Shown in pieces: positions 46,542-55,658 of a stretch of 64,000 nt of DNA (its first letter is position 1; every line of letters starts with the position of its first letter). The stretch comes from Nocardioides rotundus (GTDB lineage: Bacteria; Actinomycetota; Actinomycetes; Propionibacteriales; Nocardioidaceae). The position numbers were made by a program, and so were the translations under genes. The DNA lies in the NCBI RefSeq assembly GCF_019931675.1, contig NZ_CP082922.1, positions 372,001 to 436,000 of the forward strand. The letters are read 5' to 3'. The notes beneath the pieces are model-generated. The model ran no database searches. It saw nothing but the letters and a program-made list of their open reading frames with translations, and was not told where the DNA came from.

Positions 46542-46637
46542 TGGCGGAGGCGGACGGGAATCGAACCCGCCAGACCGAGATGCTCGGCCTCACCGGTGTT
46601 GAAGACCGGGGGGACCACCAGGAACCCAGACGCCTCC
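46542..46637 (-). tRNA. selC: tRNA-Sec (TCA)
   Basis: 96 nt including encoded CCA. Acceptor arms GGAGGCG and CGCCTCC with discriminator G, an anticodon loop CTTCAAC with TCA between CCGGT/ACCGG stems, and a long variable arm (GAGGCCGAGCATCTCGGTCT) identify tRNA-Sec. It lies directly upstream of selA on the same strand, and its 5' end is only 35 bp from the divergent selD start. Confidence 0.95.
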
Positions 46638-46672
46638 AGCGCGTCCCAACCTACCGCCTAGGCTCGGGAGTC
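46638..46672. promoter_or_regulatory. Compact divergent promoter between tRNA-Sec and selD
   Basis: Only 35 bp separate the tRNA 5' end from the selD ATG. TAGGCT (46659-46664) suits a -10 for a near-leaderless selD mRNA, and TAGGTT on the other strand (complement of 46649-46654) suits a -10 for the tRNA. Each -35 region would fall inside the opposite gene, so the promoters must overlap. Confidence 0.5.
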
Positions 46673-47677
46673 ATGGAGGCAACTCTCAGCGTGGACGGCC
46701 GTCGGCTCACCCAGCTCGCGCGCGGGGGCGGCTGTGCGTGCAAGATCCCGCCCGGCGAGCTGGAGGAGGCGGTCAGCGGTCTGGTCGGACAGGGCGGCGA
46801 GGACGTGCTGGTCGGGCTGGACGACGGCGACGACGCCGCCGCCGTGCGCGTGCGCGACGACCTCGCCGTCATCGCCACCGCCGACTTCTTCACCCCCGTC
46901 GTCGACGACGCTCGCGTGTGGGGGCGGATCGCCGCAGCCAACGCGCTCTCGGACATCTACGCGATGGGCGGGGTGCCGCTGGTCGCGCTCAACCTGGTCG
47001 GCTGGCCGCGCGAGCTGCTCGGTCCCGGGGAGCTGCGCGAGGTGCTGGCCGGCGGGCTCGAGGTCGCCGCGGAGGCGGGCTGCCCGGTGATCGGCGGCCA
47101 CTCGATCGACGACCCGGAGCCGAAGTACGGCCTCGCCGTCACCGGCACCGCCCCCGCCGACCGGCTGCTGCGCAACGACGCGGCCCGGCCGAGGCTGCCG
47201 CTCACGCTCACCAAGCCACTCGGCGTCGGCGTCCTCAACAACCGGCACAAGCAGACCGGCGAGTGGTTCGAGGAGGCGGTCGCGACGATGAGTGCGCTCA
47301 ACGCCGACGCCTCCGCCGCCGCCGTGGCCGCCGGGGTCCGCGCCGCCACCGACGTCACCGGCTTCGGGCTGCTCGGCCACCTGCACAAGATGGCGCGCGC
47401 CTCGGGGGTCGCCGCCCGGATCGACGCCGCCGCGGTGCCCTACGTCGACGGCGCCCGCGCGTCGCTGGCCGAGGGGTTCGTCCCCGGCGGCAGCCGCCGC
47501 AACCTGGACTGGGTGCGCCCGCACCTCGAGGTCGGCCCGGGCATCGACGAGGACGAGCTGGTGCTGCTCGCCGACGCGCAGACCTCCGGCGGCCTGCTCG
47601 TCGTCGGCGAGCTCCCCGGTCACCCGGTCGTCGGTGAGGTGTACGCCGGCCCCGCCGGGCGAGTCGAGGTCGCCTGA
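46673..47677 (+). CDS. selD: Selenide, water dikinase (selenophosphate synthetase)
   Basis: A 334-residue SelD that makes selenophosphate from selenide and ATP, the Se donor for SelA. The glycine-rich catalytic loop reads GGGCACKIPP, with Cys in the position that is Cys or Sec in the family, so this SelD does not itself need selenocysteine. Other conserved parts are ATADFFTPVVDD, NALSDIYAMGG and VIGGHSIDDPEPKYGL. It is divergent from tRNA-Sec and selAB. A palindromic element starts 20 bp after its stop. Confidence 0.94.
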   Translation: MEATLSVDGRRLTQLARGGGCACKIPPGELEEAVSGLVGQGGEDVLVGLDDGDDAAAVRVRDDLAVIATADFFTPVVDDARVWGRIAAANALSDIYAMGGVPLVALNLVGWPRELLGPGELREVLAGGLEVAAEAGCPVIGGHSIDDPEPKYGLAVTGTAPADRLLRNDAARPRLPLTLTKPLGVGVLNNRHKQTGEWFEEAVATMSALNADASAAAVAAGVRAATDVTGFGLLGHLHKMARASGVAARIDAAAVPYVDGARASLAEGFVPGGSRRNLDWVRPHLEVGPGIDEDELVLLADAQTSGGLLVVGELPGHPVVGEVYAGPAGRVEVA

Positions 47678-47696
47678 CCCCGCGTCGGTCGCGGCC

Positions 47697-47790
47697 GACC
47701 ATTTACCAGGTAGTCGTGCTGCGTCGTCGCCGTACCTGGCAAATGTGCTGGGTAGAGCGACGCTTTCCCTAGATCACCTGGTAAATGGAC
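47697..47790. repeat. 94-bp near-palindromic element, copy 3
   Basis: Terminal arms GACCATTTACCAGGTAGTC (47697-47715) and 47772-47790 pair with a few mismatches; inner arms CGTCGC/GAGCGACG pair around the centre at 47743/47744. It is the most diverged copy (central GAATTC lost) but has exactly the same 94-bp length. It lies between convergent selD and the formate dehydrogenase membrane subunit, marking the other edge of the sel block. Confidence 0.82.
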
Positions 47791-47826
47791 GGCGGGGTCC
47801 AGTGAGGCGGGGGGAGCAGGGGAGCC

Positions 47827-48921
47827 TCAGCCCGCGGTGGTGATCGAGTCGTCGGTGACCCCGGCGGCGCGCCGGGCGGCGAGCCGCTCCTTCTGGGGTA
47901 CGACGGTGTAACGCGGGTCCTTGGCGGAGTGGATGCCCGCTTCGAAGACGCCGAACCGGGTGAGCGCGGACGCGGCGACCATGGCGGCACCCGACGCGGC
48001 GGCGATGAGTCGGTTGCGCCCGCCGAGGGCCGTGCCGAGGGCGCCGGCGATCGTCAGGCCGCGGCTGAGCGCCAGCATCCGGCCGGCCTTGCCCTGGTGC
48101 AGCGGCTCGCCCACGACCCCGAGGCCGCTCTCCATCCGGTGCGCGGCGACCAGGTCGGCCACCGCGCCGACGACGCCGAGGGTGCGCGCGGGCCCGGTCT
48201 GGGCGACCGGGGTGGTCACCATCGCCATGCCCGCCGCGGCCATCGACGCCGAGCCGACGAAGACGAACGGCAGGTCGTCCTTGGCGGCGTTCCAGGTCGG
48301 GGTCGCGGTGTCACCGAGGAGGACGGCGGTGTACGCCGCCAGCGCGGGCGCGACGAGGGCGGTGCCGACCGTGGCCGGCGTCTCCGCCGCGCGGAGCAGC
48401 CCGCCGCCGGGGATGTCGACCGGCAGCATCCGGTCGGCCTCGGCGGCGAAGGACAGGCTCGCGGCGCCGGAGAACGCGGTGAAGATCCAGGTGCCCACCG
48501 ACATCGGCGAGGTGAGCTTGACCGTGCGCATCATGTTGAGGAAGCGGCTCGGCTTGCCCAGGTCGCTGACCAGCGCCAGGCCGGAGCCCGCGACGGCGGC
48601 CATCATGGTGAGCCGGGTGTTGCGCCGCAGCACCTCGCGACCGGTCAGGTGCGCGCCCGCGGCGAGCAGGCCGGACCCGGCGGCCAGGCCGCCGAGGAAG
48701 AGGTAGGCCGGGATCTCGTGGCTCCACGGCGCCGGCTTCACGATGGGCTTGCCGTAGTAGGAGGTGAACTCCGCGTCCGGCACCACCGCCTGCTCGCGGG
48801 CGCCGCCGGAGTCCCGGTTGAGCCAGCCGCGGGCCTTGCGCAGCCCGCCGGCGGTGTCGCGGCGCCGCCGGCCGCCCCCGAGGTCGGGGGGTCGCACGCG
48901 GTCGAAGTCGGAGGTGGTCAC
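47827..48921 (-). CDS. Formate dehydrogenase membrane subunit, NrfD/PsrC type
   Basis: A 364-residue NrfD-like quinone-interacting membrane protein. A polar N-terminus (~1-55) containing TSYYGKPIVKPAPWSHEIPA leads into eight or nine hydrophobic segments, including LTSPMSVGTWIFTAFSGAA, a typical NrfD signature. It would anchor FdhA-FdhB and pass electrons to or from menaquinone. The GTG at 48921 overlaps the fdhB stop by four bases. Actinobacterial formate dehydrogenases often use NrfD instead of the cytochrome b gamma subunit of E. coli Fdh-N. Confidence 0.88.
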   Translation of the reverse strand: MTTSDFDRVRPPDLGGGRRRRDTAGGLRKARGWLNRDSGGAREQAVVPDAEFTSYYGKPIVKPAPWSHEIPAYLFLGGLAAGSGLLAAGAHLTGREVLRRNTRLTMMAAVAGSGLALVSDLGKPSRFLNMMRTVKLTSPMSVGTWIFTAFSGAASLSFAAEADRMLPVDIPGGGLLRAAETPATVGTALVAPALAAYTAVLLGDTATPTWNAAKDDLPFVFVGSASMAAAGMAMVTTPVAQTGPARTLGVVGAVADLVAAHRMESGLGVVGEPLHQGKAGRMLALSRGLTIAGALGTALGGRNRLIAAASGAAMVAASALTRFGVFEAGIHSAKDPRYTVVPQKERLAARRAAGVTDDSITTAG

Positions 48922-49880
48922 GAGCGTCCTCCCAGGAAGGAGACGGCAGCGGCGGCGAGCATGCCGAGTCCGGCGATCCCCGCCTTGCGGAACATCTGCG
49001 GCAGGTCCGCCGTCGGCACCCGCGGGTCCGGCGGCAGGCCGTAGACCTCGGGCTCGTCGAGCAGCAGGAAGAACGCGCCGGTGCCGCCGACCCCGTCGAG
49101 GTCGTTGGCGCCGTAGAGCCGGGCCTCGGTCTTGCCCTCCGCGTGCAGCTCGCCGACCCGGGCGCGGGCGGTGTCGAGGAGGTCGTCGTGGTCGCCGTAC
49201 TTGATCGACGTCGTCGGGCACGCCTGCGCGCACGACGGGGTCTGGTCGTGGCTGATCCGGTCGTAGCACAGCGTGCACTTCTGCGCGACGCCCTCGTTGT
49301 GCACCGGGGTCAGCTCGTTGGAGACCGTGCCGCCGTCGCGTCGCTCGATCACGCCGAACGGGCAGGCGGCCACGCAGTATCCGCAGCCGTTGCACACGTC
49401 GGCCTGCACCACGACGGTGCCGTACTCGGTGCGGAACAGCGCGCCCGTCGGGCAGACGTCCAGGCAGCCCGCGTGGGTGCAGTGCTTGCACACGTTGGAG
49501 GACATCAGCCACCGCAGCTCGGGCACCGGGTCGTCGGCGACCGGGTCCTCCGGGGGGCCCACGGTGGGCATCCCCAGGCTGATCAGCTCGCGTCCGGTCT
49601 CCCGCGCGGCGGCGATGTCCTCGGCGCCCTGCTCGATGAAGGCGACGTGCCGCCAGGTGCTGGCACCGAGGTGACCGGTGTTGTCGTACGACGTCCCGAG
49701 CAGCGCGTAGTCCCCGTCCTGCGGGACGTGGTTCCACTCCTTGCACGCGACCTCGCAGGCCTTGCAGCCGATGCAGATCGAGGTGTCGGTGAAGAACCCC
49801 TTGCGCGGCTCCGGCACCGCCCAGTGCGCGTCCCGGGCCGGGTCGGTCGGGCCGTGCAGCTGGTTCCCGAAGACGGTCAC
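48918..49880 (-). CDS. Formate dehydrogenase iron-sulfur subunit
   Basis: A 320-residue ferredoxin-like electron-transfer subunit with four [4Fe-4S] clusters: CIGCKACEVACKEW, CKHCTHAGCLDVCPTGAL, CNGCGYCVAACPFGV and CTLCYDR ... SCAQACP. The C-terminus carries one hydrophobic segment (~295-316), as in E. coli FdnH/FdoH. GTG at 49880 overlaps the fdhA stop, and its stop overlaps the next gene, so the three subunits are strictly coupled. Confidence 0.92.
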   Translation of the reverse strand: MTVFGNQLHGPTDPARDAHWAVPEPRKGFFTDTSICIGCKACEVACKEWNHVPQDGDYALLGTSYDNTGHLGASTWRHVAFIEQGAEDIAAARETGRELISLGMPTVGPPEDPVADDPVPELRWLMSSNVCKHCTHAGCLDVCPTGALFRTEYGTVVVQADVCNGCGYCVAACPFGVIERRDGGTVSNELTPVHNEGVAQKCTLCYDRISHDQTPSCAQACPTTSIKYGDHDDLLDTARARVGELHAEGKTEARLYGANDLDGVGGTGAFFLLLDEPEVYGLPPDPRVPTADLPQMFRKAGIAGLGMLAAAAVSFLGGRS

Positions 49881-52800
49881 TCGTCCTCCTCCTTGGCCAG
49901 GTTGGCGTCGGTCTCCAGGCGCGCCATCTTGCTCCCGGTCTCCACCGTGACGCCGGCGCGCTGCTGGTAGTCGGCGACCAGGCGCAGCAGCGCCTCGCCC
50001 TGCGGTCGTCGGCCGGGGAGCACCGCGCAGGCGCCCACCTTGGACTCCTGGATCTGCACGTTCGGGTCGAGCGCGACACCCAGCAGGTCGTTGGCGGCGT
50101 CGCCGTCCACGACGGCGTTGGTGCCGACGCCCCAGTGGTAGGGCAGCCCGACCTGGTGCAGCGTCTGACCGCCCACCCGCAGCGGCTTGACCCGGTCGGT
50201 CACCAGCACCCGGGTCTCGATCGCGGTGCGCGGCGAGATGATCGTGGCCCAGCCGTCGTTGACCAGCCCGACCTCCTCGGCCAGCTCCGGGGAGACCTCG
50301 CAGAACATCTGCGGTTGCAGCTCGGAGAGGTAGGGCAGCCACCGGCTCATCCCGCCGGCCGTGTGGTGCTCGGTGAGCCGGTAGGTGGTGAACACGTAGG
50401 GATAGACGTCCGATCCCGGCTGCTGGGCGCTCGGGCTCCACATGTTGTCCTCGCGGGGGAAGACCAGCCGCGTCGGGCTCTGCTGGACCCCGTAGAGCGG
50501 GTTGCGGATCGGGGACTCCTGCGGCTCGTAGTGCGTCGGCATCGGGCCGTCGATCATCCCCTTGGGGGCGTAGAGCCAGCCCTTGCCGTCGGCCTGCATG
50601 ACGAACGGGTCGTCGCCGGCCAGGCCCTCGGGGCCGCCCACGTCGTCGCCGGGGCGATAGGACGGCGCGGTCTCGGCCGGGAAGTCGGGGATGTCGTCGC
50701 CGACCCACCGGCCGGCCTCCTCGTCCCACCAGATGAGCCGCTTGCGCTCGCTCCACGGCTTGCCGTCCGGGTCCGCCGAGGCGCGGTTGTAGAGGATCCG
50801 CCGGTTCGCCGGCCAGGCCCAGCCCCACTCCGGGGCGACCGGGGTCTGCTCGCGGCCGGGCTTGCGCCGGGCGGCCTGGTTCACCCCGTCGGCGTAGACG
50901 CCGGTGTAGATCCAGCAGCCGCCGGAGGTCGACCCGTCGTTGCGCATCTCGGTGTACGCCGACAGCGGCTGGCCGGCCTTCTCGCCGGTGAGGTGCCGCC
51001 CGTTGATCTCGGCCAGCACCGCCTCGCCGTCGACCTCGCCGTGCTCGTCGGTGGGGTAGTCCCACGTCAGGTCCAGCAGCGGGCGGTCCCGCTCGTCGGT
51101 GGAGTCCTTGAGCCGCTCGCGGATCCGGACGCCGACCTCGTGGAAGAAGTCCAGCTCGCTCTGCGCCGCGCCCGGCGGGTTGACCGCCTTGTGCCGCCAC
51201 TGCAGCAGTCGCTGGGTCTGGGTGAAGCTGCCGGCCTTCTCCACGTGCGTCGCGGCGGGGAAGAAGAACACCTCGGTGTCGATGTCCTCCGGCGTCAGCT
51301 CGCCGGTGGCGATCTCGGGGGAGTCCTTCCAGAACGTCGCGGACTCGATCATCTGGAAGTCCCGCACGACCAGCCACTTCAGCTTGGTCATCGCCATCCG
51401 CTGCAGCCGGCCGTTGGCCGACCCGACCGCGGGGTTCTGGCCGAGCAGGAAGTAGCCCTCCACCCGGCCGTCCTCCATGTCGACCACCGTCTGGTAGGTG
51501 CCGTGCGGCCCGGAGAGCCGGGGCAGGTAGTCGAAGGCGTAGTCGTTCTCCGCCGTGGCGGCATCGCCCCACCACGCCTTCAGCAGGCTGGTGGCGTAGG
51601 CGTCCGCCTCGGTCCAGAAGCCCTTCTGCTGCTTGCTGGAGATCGCGTTGAGGTAGTCCGAATAGGTGTCGTGCTGGCCCACCCGCGGCATCGGCAGGTA
51701 GCCGGGCAGGAGGTTGAACAGCGTCGGGATGTCGGTGGACCCCTGGATGCTCGCGTGCCCGCGCAGCGCCATGATCCCGCCGCCGGGGCGGCCCATGTTG
51801 CCGAGCAGGAGCTGCAGGATCGACGCCGTACGGATGAACTGCGCGCCCAGCGAGTGCTGGGTCCAGCCGACCGCGTAGGCGAAGCAGGTCGTGCGGTCGC
51901 GGTTGGAGTTCTCGGTGACCGCCTTCGCGATCGAGTGGAACTCCTCCACGCTGATGCCGCAGGCCTCCTGCACCATCTCCGGGGTGTAGCGGGAGTAGTG
52001 CCGCTTGAGGATCTGGAAGACCGTGCGCGGGTTCTGCAGCGTCTCGTCCCGCTTCACCTTCGCGTTCTCCAGCGACGGGCCACCGCTGCCGAGCGCGTCG
52101 CCGCCGGCCTTCTCCGACTGGGTGGAGCCGTGCTCGTTGCCGCCGGTGGGGCCGTCGACCTGGTCGCCGGAGCCCTCCTGGTCGTAGGCCCACGAGGTGA
52201 GGTCGTACTGCGCCGTCTCCGGGTCGTATCCGGAGAACAGGCCGTCGAGGTCCTCGGTGTCGCGGAACGACTCGTCGACCAGCGTCGCGGCGTTGGTGTA
52301 GGCGAGGACGTACTCCTTGAACCACAGGTCGTTGCTCAGCACGTGGTTGATCAGCGCGCCGAGGAGTACGACGTCGGAGCCGGCGCGGATGCCGACGTGC
52401 TGGTCGGCGACCGCCGAGGTCCGGGTGAAGCGCGGGTCGATGTGGATGATCTTCGCCCCGCGCGCCTTGGCCTCAGAGACCCACTGGAACCCGACCGGAT
52501 GACACTCGGCCATGTTGGAGCCCTGGATCACGATGCAGTCGGCGTTGGCCATGTCCTGCAGGTACTGCGTGGCGCCGCCACGCCCGAACGAGGTTCCCAG
52601 ACTGGGAACCGTGGAGGAGTGTCAAATACGGGCCTGGTTCTCGATCTGGATCGCGCCCGCGGCGGTGAAGAGCTTCTTGATGAGGTAGTTCTCCTCGTTG
52701 TCGAGGGTGGCTCCCCCCAACGAGGCGATCCCCATCGTGCGGCGCAGCCGGCGCCCCTGGTCGTCGACGTCCTGCCAGGTGTCCGCGCGGGTCTTGAGGA

Positions 52801-53182
52801 ACCGGTCGACCACCATGTCGGTGGCCTTGTCCCGGTCGATCCGCTGCCACTCGCGCGACTTCGGCGCGCGGTAGAGGACCTCGGTCTGGCGCAACGGGCT
52901 GTTGACCAGCTGCTCGCTGGCCGAGCCCTTGGGGCACAGCCGGCCGCGGCTGATCGGGGAGTCCTTGTCGCCCTCGATCTGCACGACCTTGTCGTCCTTG
53001 ACGAAGACCCGCTGGCCGCAGCCGACCGCGCAGTAGGGGCAGATGCTCTGCACGACCCGGTCGGCGGTGTCGGTGCGGGGCTCGATCTCGCGCGTCCTCT
53101 TCGAGGTCACCGCGGGGCCGCGGCCCAGGAAGTCGCGATCGCGCAGCTGCCGCACGACCGGCCAGTCGAGGAAGGTCACCAC
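49877..53182 (-). CDS. fdhA: Formate dehydrogenase catalytic subunit, selenocysteine-containing
   Basis: About 1101 residues if the in-frame UGA at 52622-52624 is read as selenocysteine (residue ~187). The enzyme oxidises formate to CO2 at a molybdenum or tungsten bis-pterin centre. A [4Fe-4S] site CPYCAVGCG ... GRLCPKG precedes IENQARI-Sec-HSSTVPSLG, matching the Sec-His context of E. coli FdnG, and the second half continues uninterrupted (NMAECHPVGFQW, RPGGGIMALRGHASIQG). The start is the GTG at 53182, seven bases after a TAGGGT box; GTG 53179 and ATG 53200 are alternatives. No Tat signal is visible from any of these starts. All sel genes lie within 10 kb. Confidence 0.93.
52592..52624 (-). 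promoter_or_regulatory. SECIS-like hairpin and recoded UGA codon
   Basis: On the mRNA strand, UGA (52624-52622) is followed after 11 nt by a perfect 7-bp stem GGUUCCC/GGGAACC with a 5-nt AGUCU loop (52610-52592). Size and spacing resemble the E. coli fdnG/fdhF SECIS, whose apical loop contains GGUCU. This is the expected binding site for SelB. Function is inferred. Confidence 0.85.
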
Positions 53183-53246
53183 GGGCCCAACCCTAGTCAT
53201 CTCCGGCGTCCGGTCCAGCCCCCCTCCGGGTGTGCCGCGCGTGTTC

Positions 53247-53341
53247 GCCGGTCGAGCCTGTCGAGACCACCCCGGCTCTCGCTGGTCGAGCCTGTCGAGA
53301 CCACCCCGGCTCTCGCTGGTCGAGCCTGTCGAGACCACCAC
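53247..53341. repeat. GGTCGAGC-type tandem repeat between fdhA and tag
   Basis: Three units of about 33 bp, each containing GGTCGAGCCTGTCGAGACCA followed by CCCCGGCTCTCGCT-like spacer. They lie upstream of both divergent genes but outside the boxes proposed as their -10 elements. Confidence 0.85.
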
Positions 53342-53364
53342 CGGTGCGCTGCCAGGATGGGGCG

Positions 53365-53949
53365 ATGACGAGCACGGGCCCGGTGGTGGGGGACGACGGC
53401 GTCGCGCGCTGCCCCTGGGCGTCGCGGGACCCGGTCAACCGCGCCTACCACGACACCGAGTGGGGCCGCCCGATCGACGGAGAGTCGGCCTGGCTCGAGC
53501 GACTCACCCTGGAGGCCTTCCAGTCCGGCCTGTCCTGGCTGACCATCCTCACCAAGCGGCCCACCTTCCGGGCCGCGTTCGCCGGCTTCGACGCCGACAC
53601 GGTCGCGGAGTACGGCGACGCCGACGTCGCCCGGCTGATGGCCGACGCCGGCATCGTCCGCAACCGGCGCAAGGTGGACGCCGCGATCGCCAACGCCCGC
53701 GCCACCGTGGCCCTGCGCGCCGACGGCGGGCTGGAGCGGCTGATCACCTCGCACGCCCCGGCCGACCCGCCGCCCGCGCCTCGCACCGTCGAGGAGGTGC
53801 CCACGACCTCGCCGGAGTCGGTGGCGCTGGCCAAGGAGCTGAAGCGGCGCGGCTTCGCGCACGTGGGCCCCACGACGATGTACGCCCTGATGGAGGCCAC
53901 CGGACTGGTGAACGACCACCTGGCCGGCTGTCATGCGCGCCGCGGGTGA
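53365..53949 (+). CDS. tag: DNA-3-methyladenine glycosylase I
   Basis: A 194-residue Tag-type glycosylase that excises 3-methyladenine from alkylated DNA. The N-terminal zinc and active-site region RCPWASRDPVNRAYHDTEWG, the FQSGLSWLTILTKR helix and the C-terminal HLAGCHARR zinc motif are all present. CAGGAT (53353-53358) lies six bases before the ATG at 53365; the frame is open further upstream through the repeats but that part is not conserved. It overlaps nothing and is followed by the amidase gene after 19 bp. Confidence 0.93.
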   Translation: MTSTGPVVGDDGVARCPWASRDPVNRAYHDTEWGRPIDGESAWLERLTLEAFQSGLSWLTILTKRPTFRAAFAGFDADTVAEYGDADVARLMADAGIVRNRRKVDAAIANARATVALRADGGLERLITSHAPADPPPAPRTVEEVPTTSPESVALAKELKRRGFAHVGPTTMYALMEATGLVNDHLAGCHARRG

Positions 53950-53968
53950 CGCCGTACTGTCTGCCCGC

Positions 53969-55372
53969 ATGAGCCGCCTGCACGCCTACACCGACGACGC
54001 GCTCGGCGACCTGGACACCGTCGCGCTGGTCGAGGAGCTCCGGCAGGGGCGGGTGAGCGCGCCCGACCTGGTGGAGGCCGCGATCGCCCGCACCGAGGCG
54101 GTGGACGCGCGGCTGGGGGCGGTCGCCTACGAGGCCTTCGACCGCGCCCGGCGCGAGGCGCGCGACCCGCGGCCCGGGTTCCTCTCCGGCATCCCCACCT
54201 TCGTCAAGGACAACGTCGACGTCGCCGGGATGCCGACCATGCACGGCACCGACGCCTTCGAGCCGCGCCCCCGGCCGCGCGACGGCGACCTGGCCCGGAT
54301 GTATCTCGGCACCGGGCTGGTCCCGCTCGGCAAGACCCGCCTCTCGGAGTTCGGCTTCAGCCCGGCGGTGGACCACGCGCGGCTCGGCCCGGTGCGCAGC
54401 CCGTGGCACGGCGACCACTACGCCGGCGCCTCGTCGGCCGGCTCGGCGGCCCTCGTGGCCGCGGGCGCGGTGCCGATCGCGCACGCCAACGACGGCGGCG
54501 GATCCATCCGGATCCCGGCCTCGGTCAACGGCCTGATCGGGCTCAAGCCCACCCGCGACCGGCTGCCCATGGACCGGATGGAGCGGGAGATGCCGGTGCG
54601 GATCGTCACCGACGGGGTGTTGACCCGCTCGGTGCGCGACACCGCCGCGTTCTACCGCGAGGCGGAGCGGATCTGGCGCAACCCGCGGCTGGCCCCGATC
54701 GGCGACATCACCCGGCCCTCGCGCCGGCGGCTGCGGGTCGCGATGATCACTCGGGGCATCGGGCGCGAGGCGTCGCCGGAGGTCCGCGAGCTGACCCTGC
54801 GCACCGCCGAGCTGCTGGAGTCGCTGGGGCACCGGGTCGACGAGGTCGAGCGGCCGCCCGTGCCCGACAGCTTCGCCGACCGGTTCATCCTTTACTGGTC
54901 GATGCTCGCGATGCTGGTCGTCGGCATGGGGCGGGTCGAGTTCGGCCGCACCTGGGACCCCGCTCGGCTCGACGCCTTCACCCTCGGGTTGGCCCGGCAC
55001 GGACGCCGCAACGCCCACCGGATCCCGGCCGCGGTCGTCGCCGTCGCCCGGTCCCGGCACCCGGCGGCCCGCCACCACGAGCAGTACGACGTCACCCTGA
55101 CCCCCACCCTGGCCACGACCACCCCCGAGGTCGGGCACCTCGACCCGGCCGGCGACTACGAGGAGCTGATGGAGCGGATCCTCGACTGGGTGGCCTTCAC
55201 GCCCCTGCAGAACGCGACCGGTGAGCCGGCGATCAGCCTGCCGCTCGCGACCACCTCGACGGGGCTGCCGCAGGGCATGATGCTCGGCTCCGGACGCGGC
55301 CGGGAGGCTCTCCTCCTGGGGCTCGCCTACGAGCTCGAGGAGGCCGCTCCCTGGGCCCGGATCCAGGCCTGA
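53969..55372 (+). CDS. Amidase signature family protein
   Basis: A 467-residue amidase (AS family). The Ser-cisSer-Lys triad is visible: Lys in FVKDNVDVAGMP, the cis-Ser in GASSAGSAALVAAGAVP and the nucleophile in NDGGGSIRIPAS. The substrate is unknown; aryl or aliphatic amides and 6-aminohexanoate cyclic dimer are used by relatives. TACTGT (53955-53960) ends eight bases before the ATG. It could share a transcript with tag. Confidence 0.9.
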   Translation: MSRLHAYTDDALGDLDTVALVEELRQGRVSAPDLVEAAIARTEAVDARLGAVAYEAFDRARREARDPRPGFLSGIPTFVKDNVDVAGMPTMHGTDAFEPRPRPRDGDLARMYLGTGLVPLGKTRLSEFGFSPAVDHARLGPVRSPWHGDHYAGASSAGSAALVAAGAVPIAHANDGGGSIRIPASVNGLIGLKPTRDRLPMDRMEREMPVRIVTDGVLTRSVRDTAAFYREAERIWRNPRLAPIGDITRPSRRRLRVAMITRGIGREASPEVRELTLRTAELLESLGHRVDEVERPPVPDSFADRFILYWSMLAMLVVGMGRVEFGRTWDPARLDAFTLGLARHGRRNAHRIPAAVVAVARSRHPAARHHEQYDVTLTPTLATTTPEVGHLDPAGDYEELMERILDWVAFTPLQNATGEPAISLPLATTSTGLPQGMMLGSGRGREALLLGLAYELEEAAPWARIQA

Positions 55373-55434
55373 TCCGGCCGATTTCTCATCGAGACGGTGG
55401 GCCGTGTACCTTTGACCGGCAGTCAGCAAGACCG

Positions 55435-55507
55435 GCCCCTTTAGCTCAGTCGGCAGAGCGTCTCCATGGTAAGGAGAAGGTCTACGGTTCGATTCCGTAA
55501 AGGGGCT
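55435..55507 (+). tRNA. tRNA-Thr (GGT)
   Basis: Acceptor arms GCCCCTT and AAGGGGC with discriminator T, an anticodon loop ATGGTAA containing GGT, and a TTCGATT T-loop. CCA is not encoded. Confidence 0.95.
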
Positions 55508-55536
55508 CTGGGACGCTCCCCCGGGTGCGTCCTCGC

Positions 55537-55613
55537 GGCGGGGTAGCTCAGGTGGTTAGAGCACACGGCTCATAATCGTGGTGTCGCGGGTTCGAGTCCC
55601 GCCCCCGCTACCA
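55537..55613 (+). tRNA. tRNA-Met (CAT)
   Basis: Acceptor arms GGCGGGG and CCCCGCT (first pair G-U), an anticodon loop CTCATAA containing CAT, and an encoded CCA at 55611-55613. It lies just after tRNA-Thr and before rpmG, the same order as in mycobacteria, which supports elongator tRNA-Met rather than a tRNA-Ile modified at C34. Confidence 0.9.
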
Positions 55614-55658
55614 AGCAGGACTCCCCGCAGAGCATCACCCATCGACGAAGGACTTCCC

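Noticed and set aside
52552..52624. fdhA as a pseudogene split by a nonsense codon.
   Set aside because: The codon is UGA at the known selenocysteine position, both flanks are conserved, a SECIS-like hairpin follows, and selA, selB, selC and selD are nearby.
53247..53341. CRISPR-like array of GGTCGAGC repeats.
   Set aside because: The intervening segments are near-identical rather than unique, and the same core is scattered singly through the window, including inside genes.
53230..53364. N-terminal extension of the DNA glycosylase through the tandem repeats.
   Set aside because: The added residues come from the repeat, are not part of the Tag family, and a -10-like box precedes the ATG at 53365.
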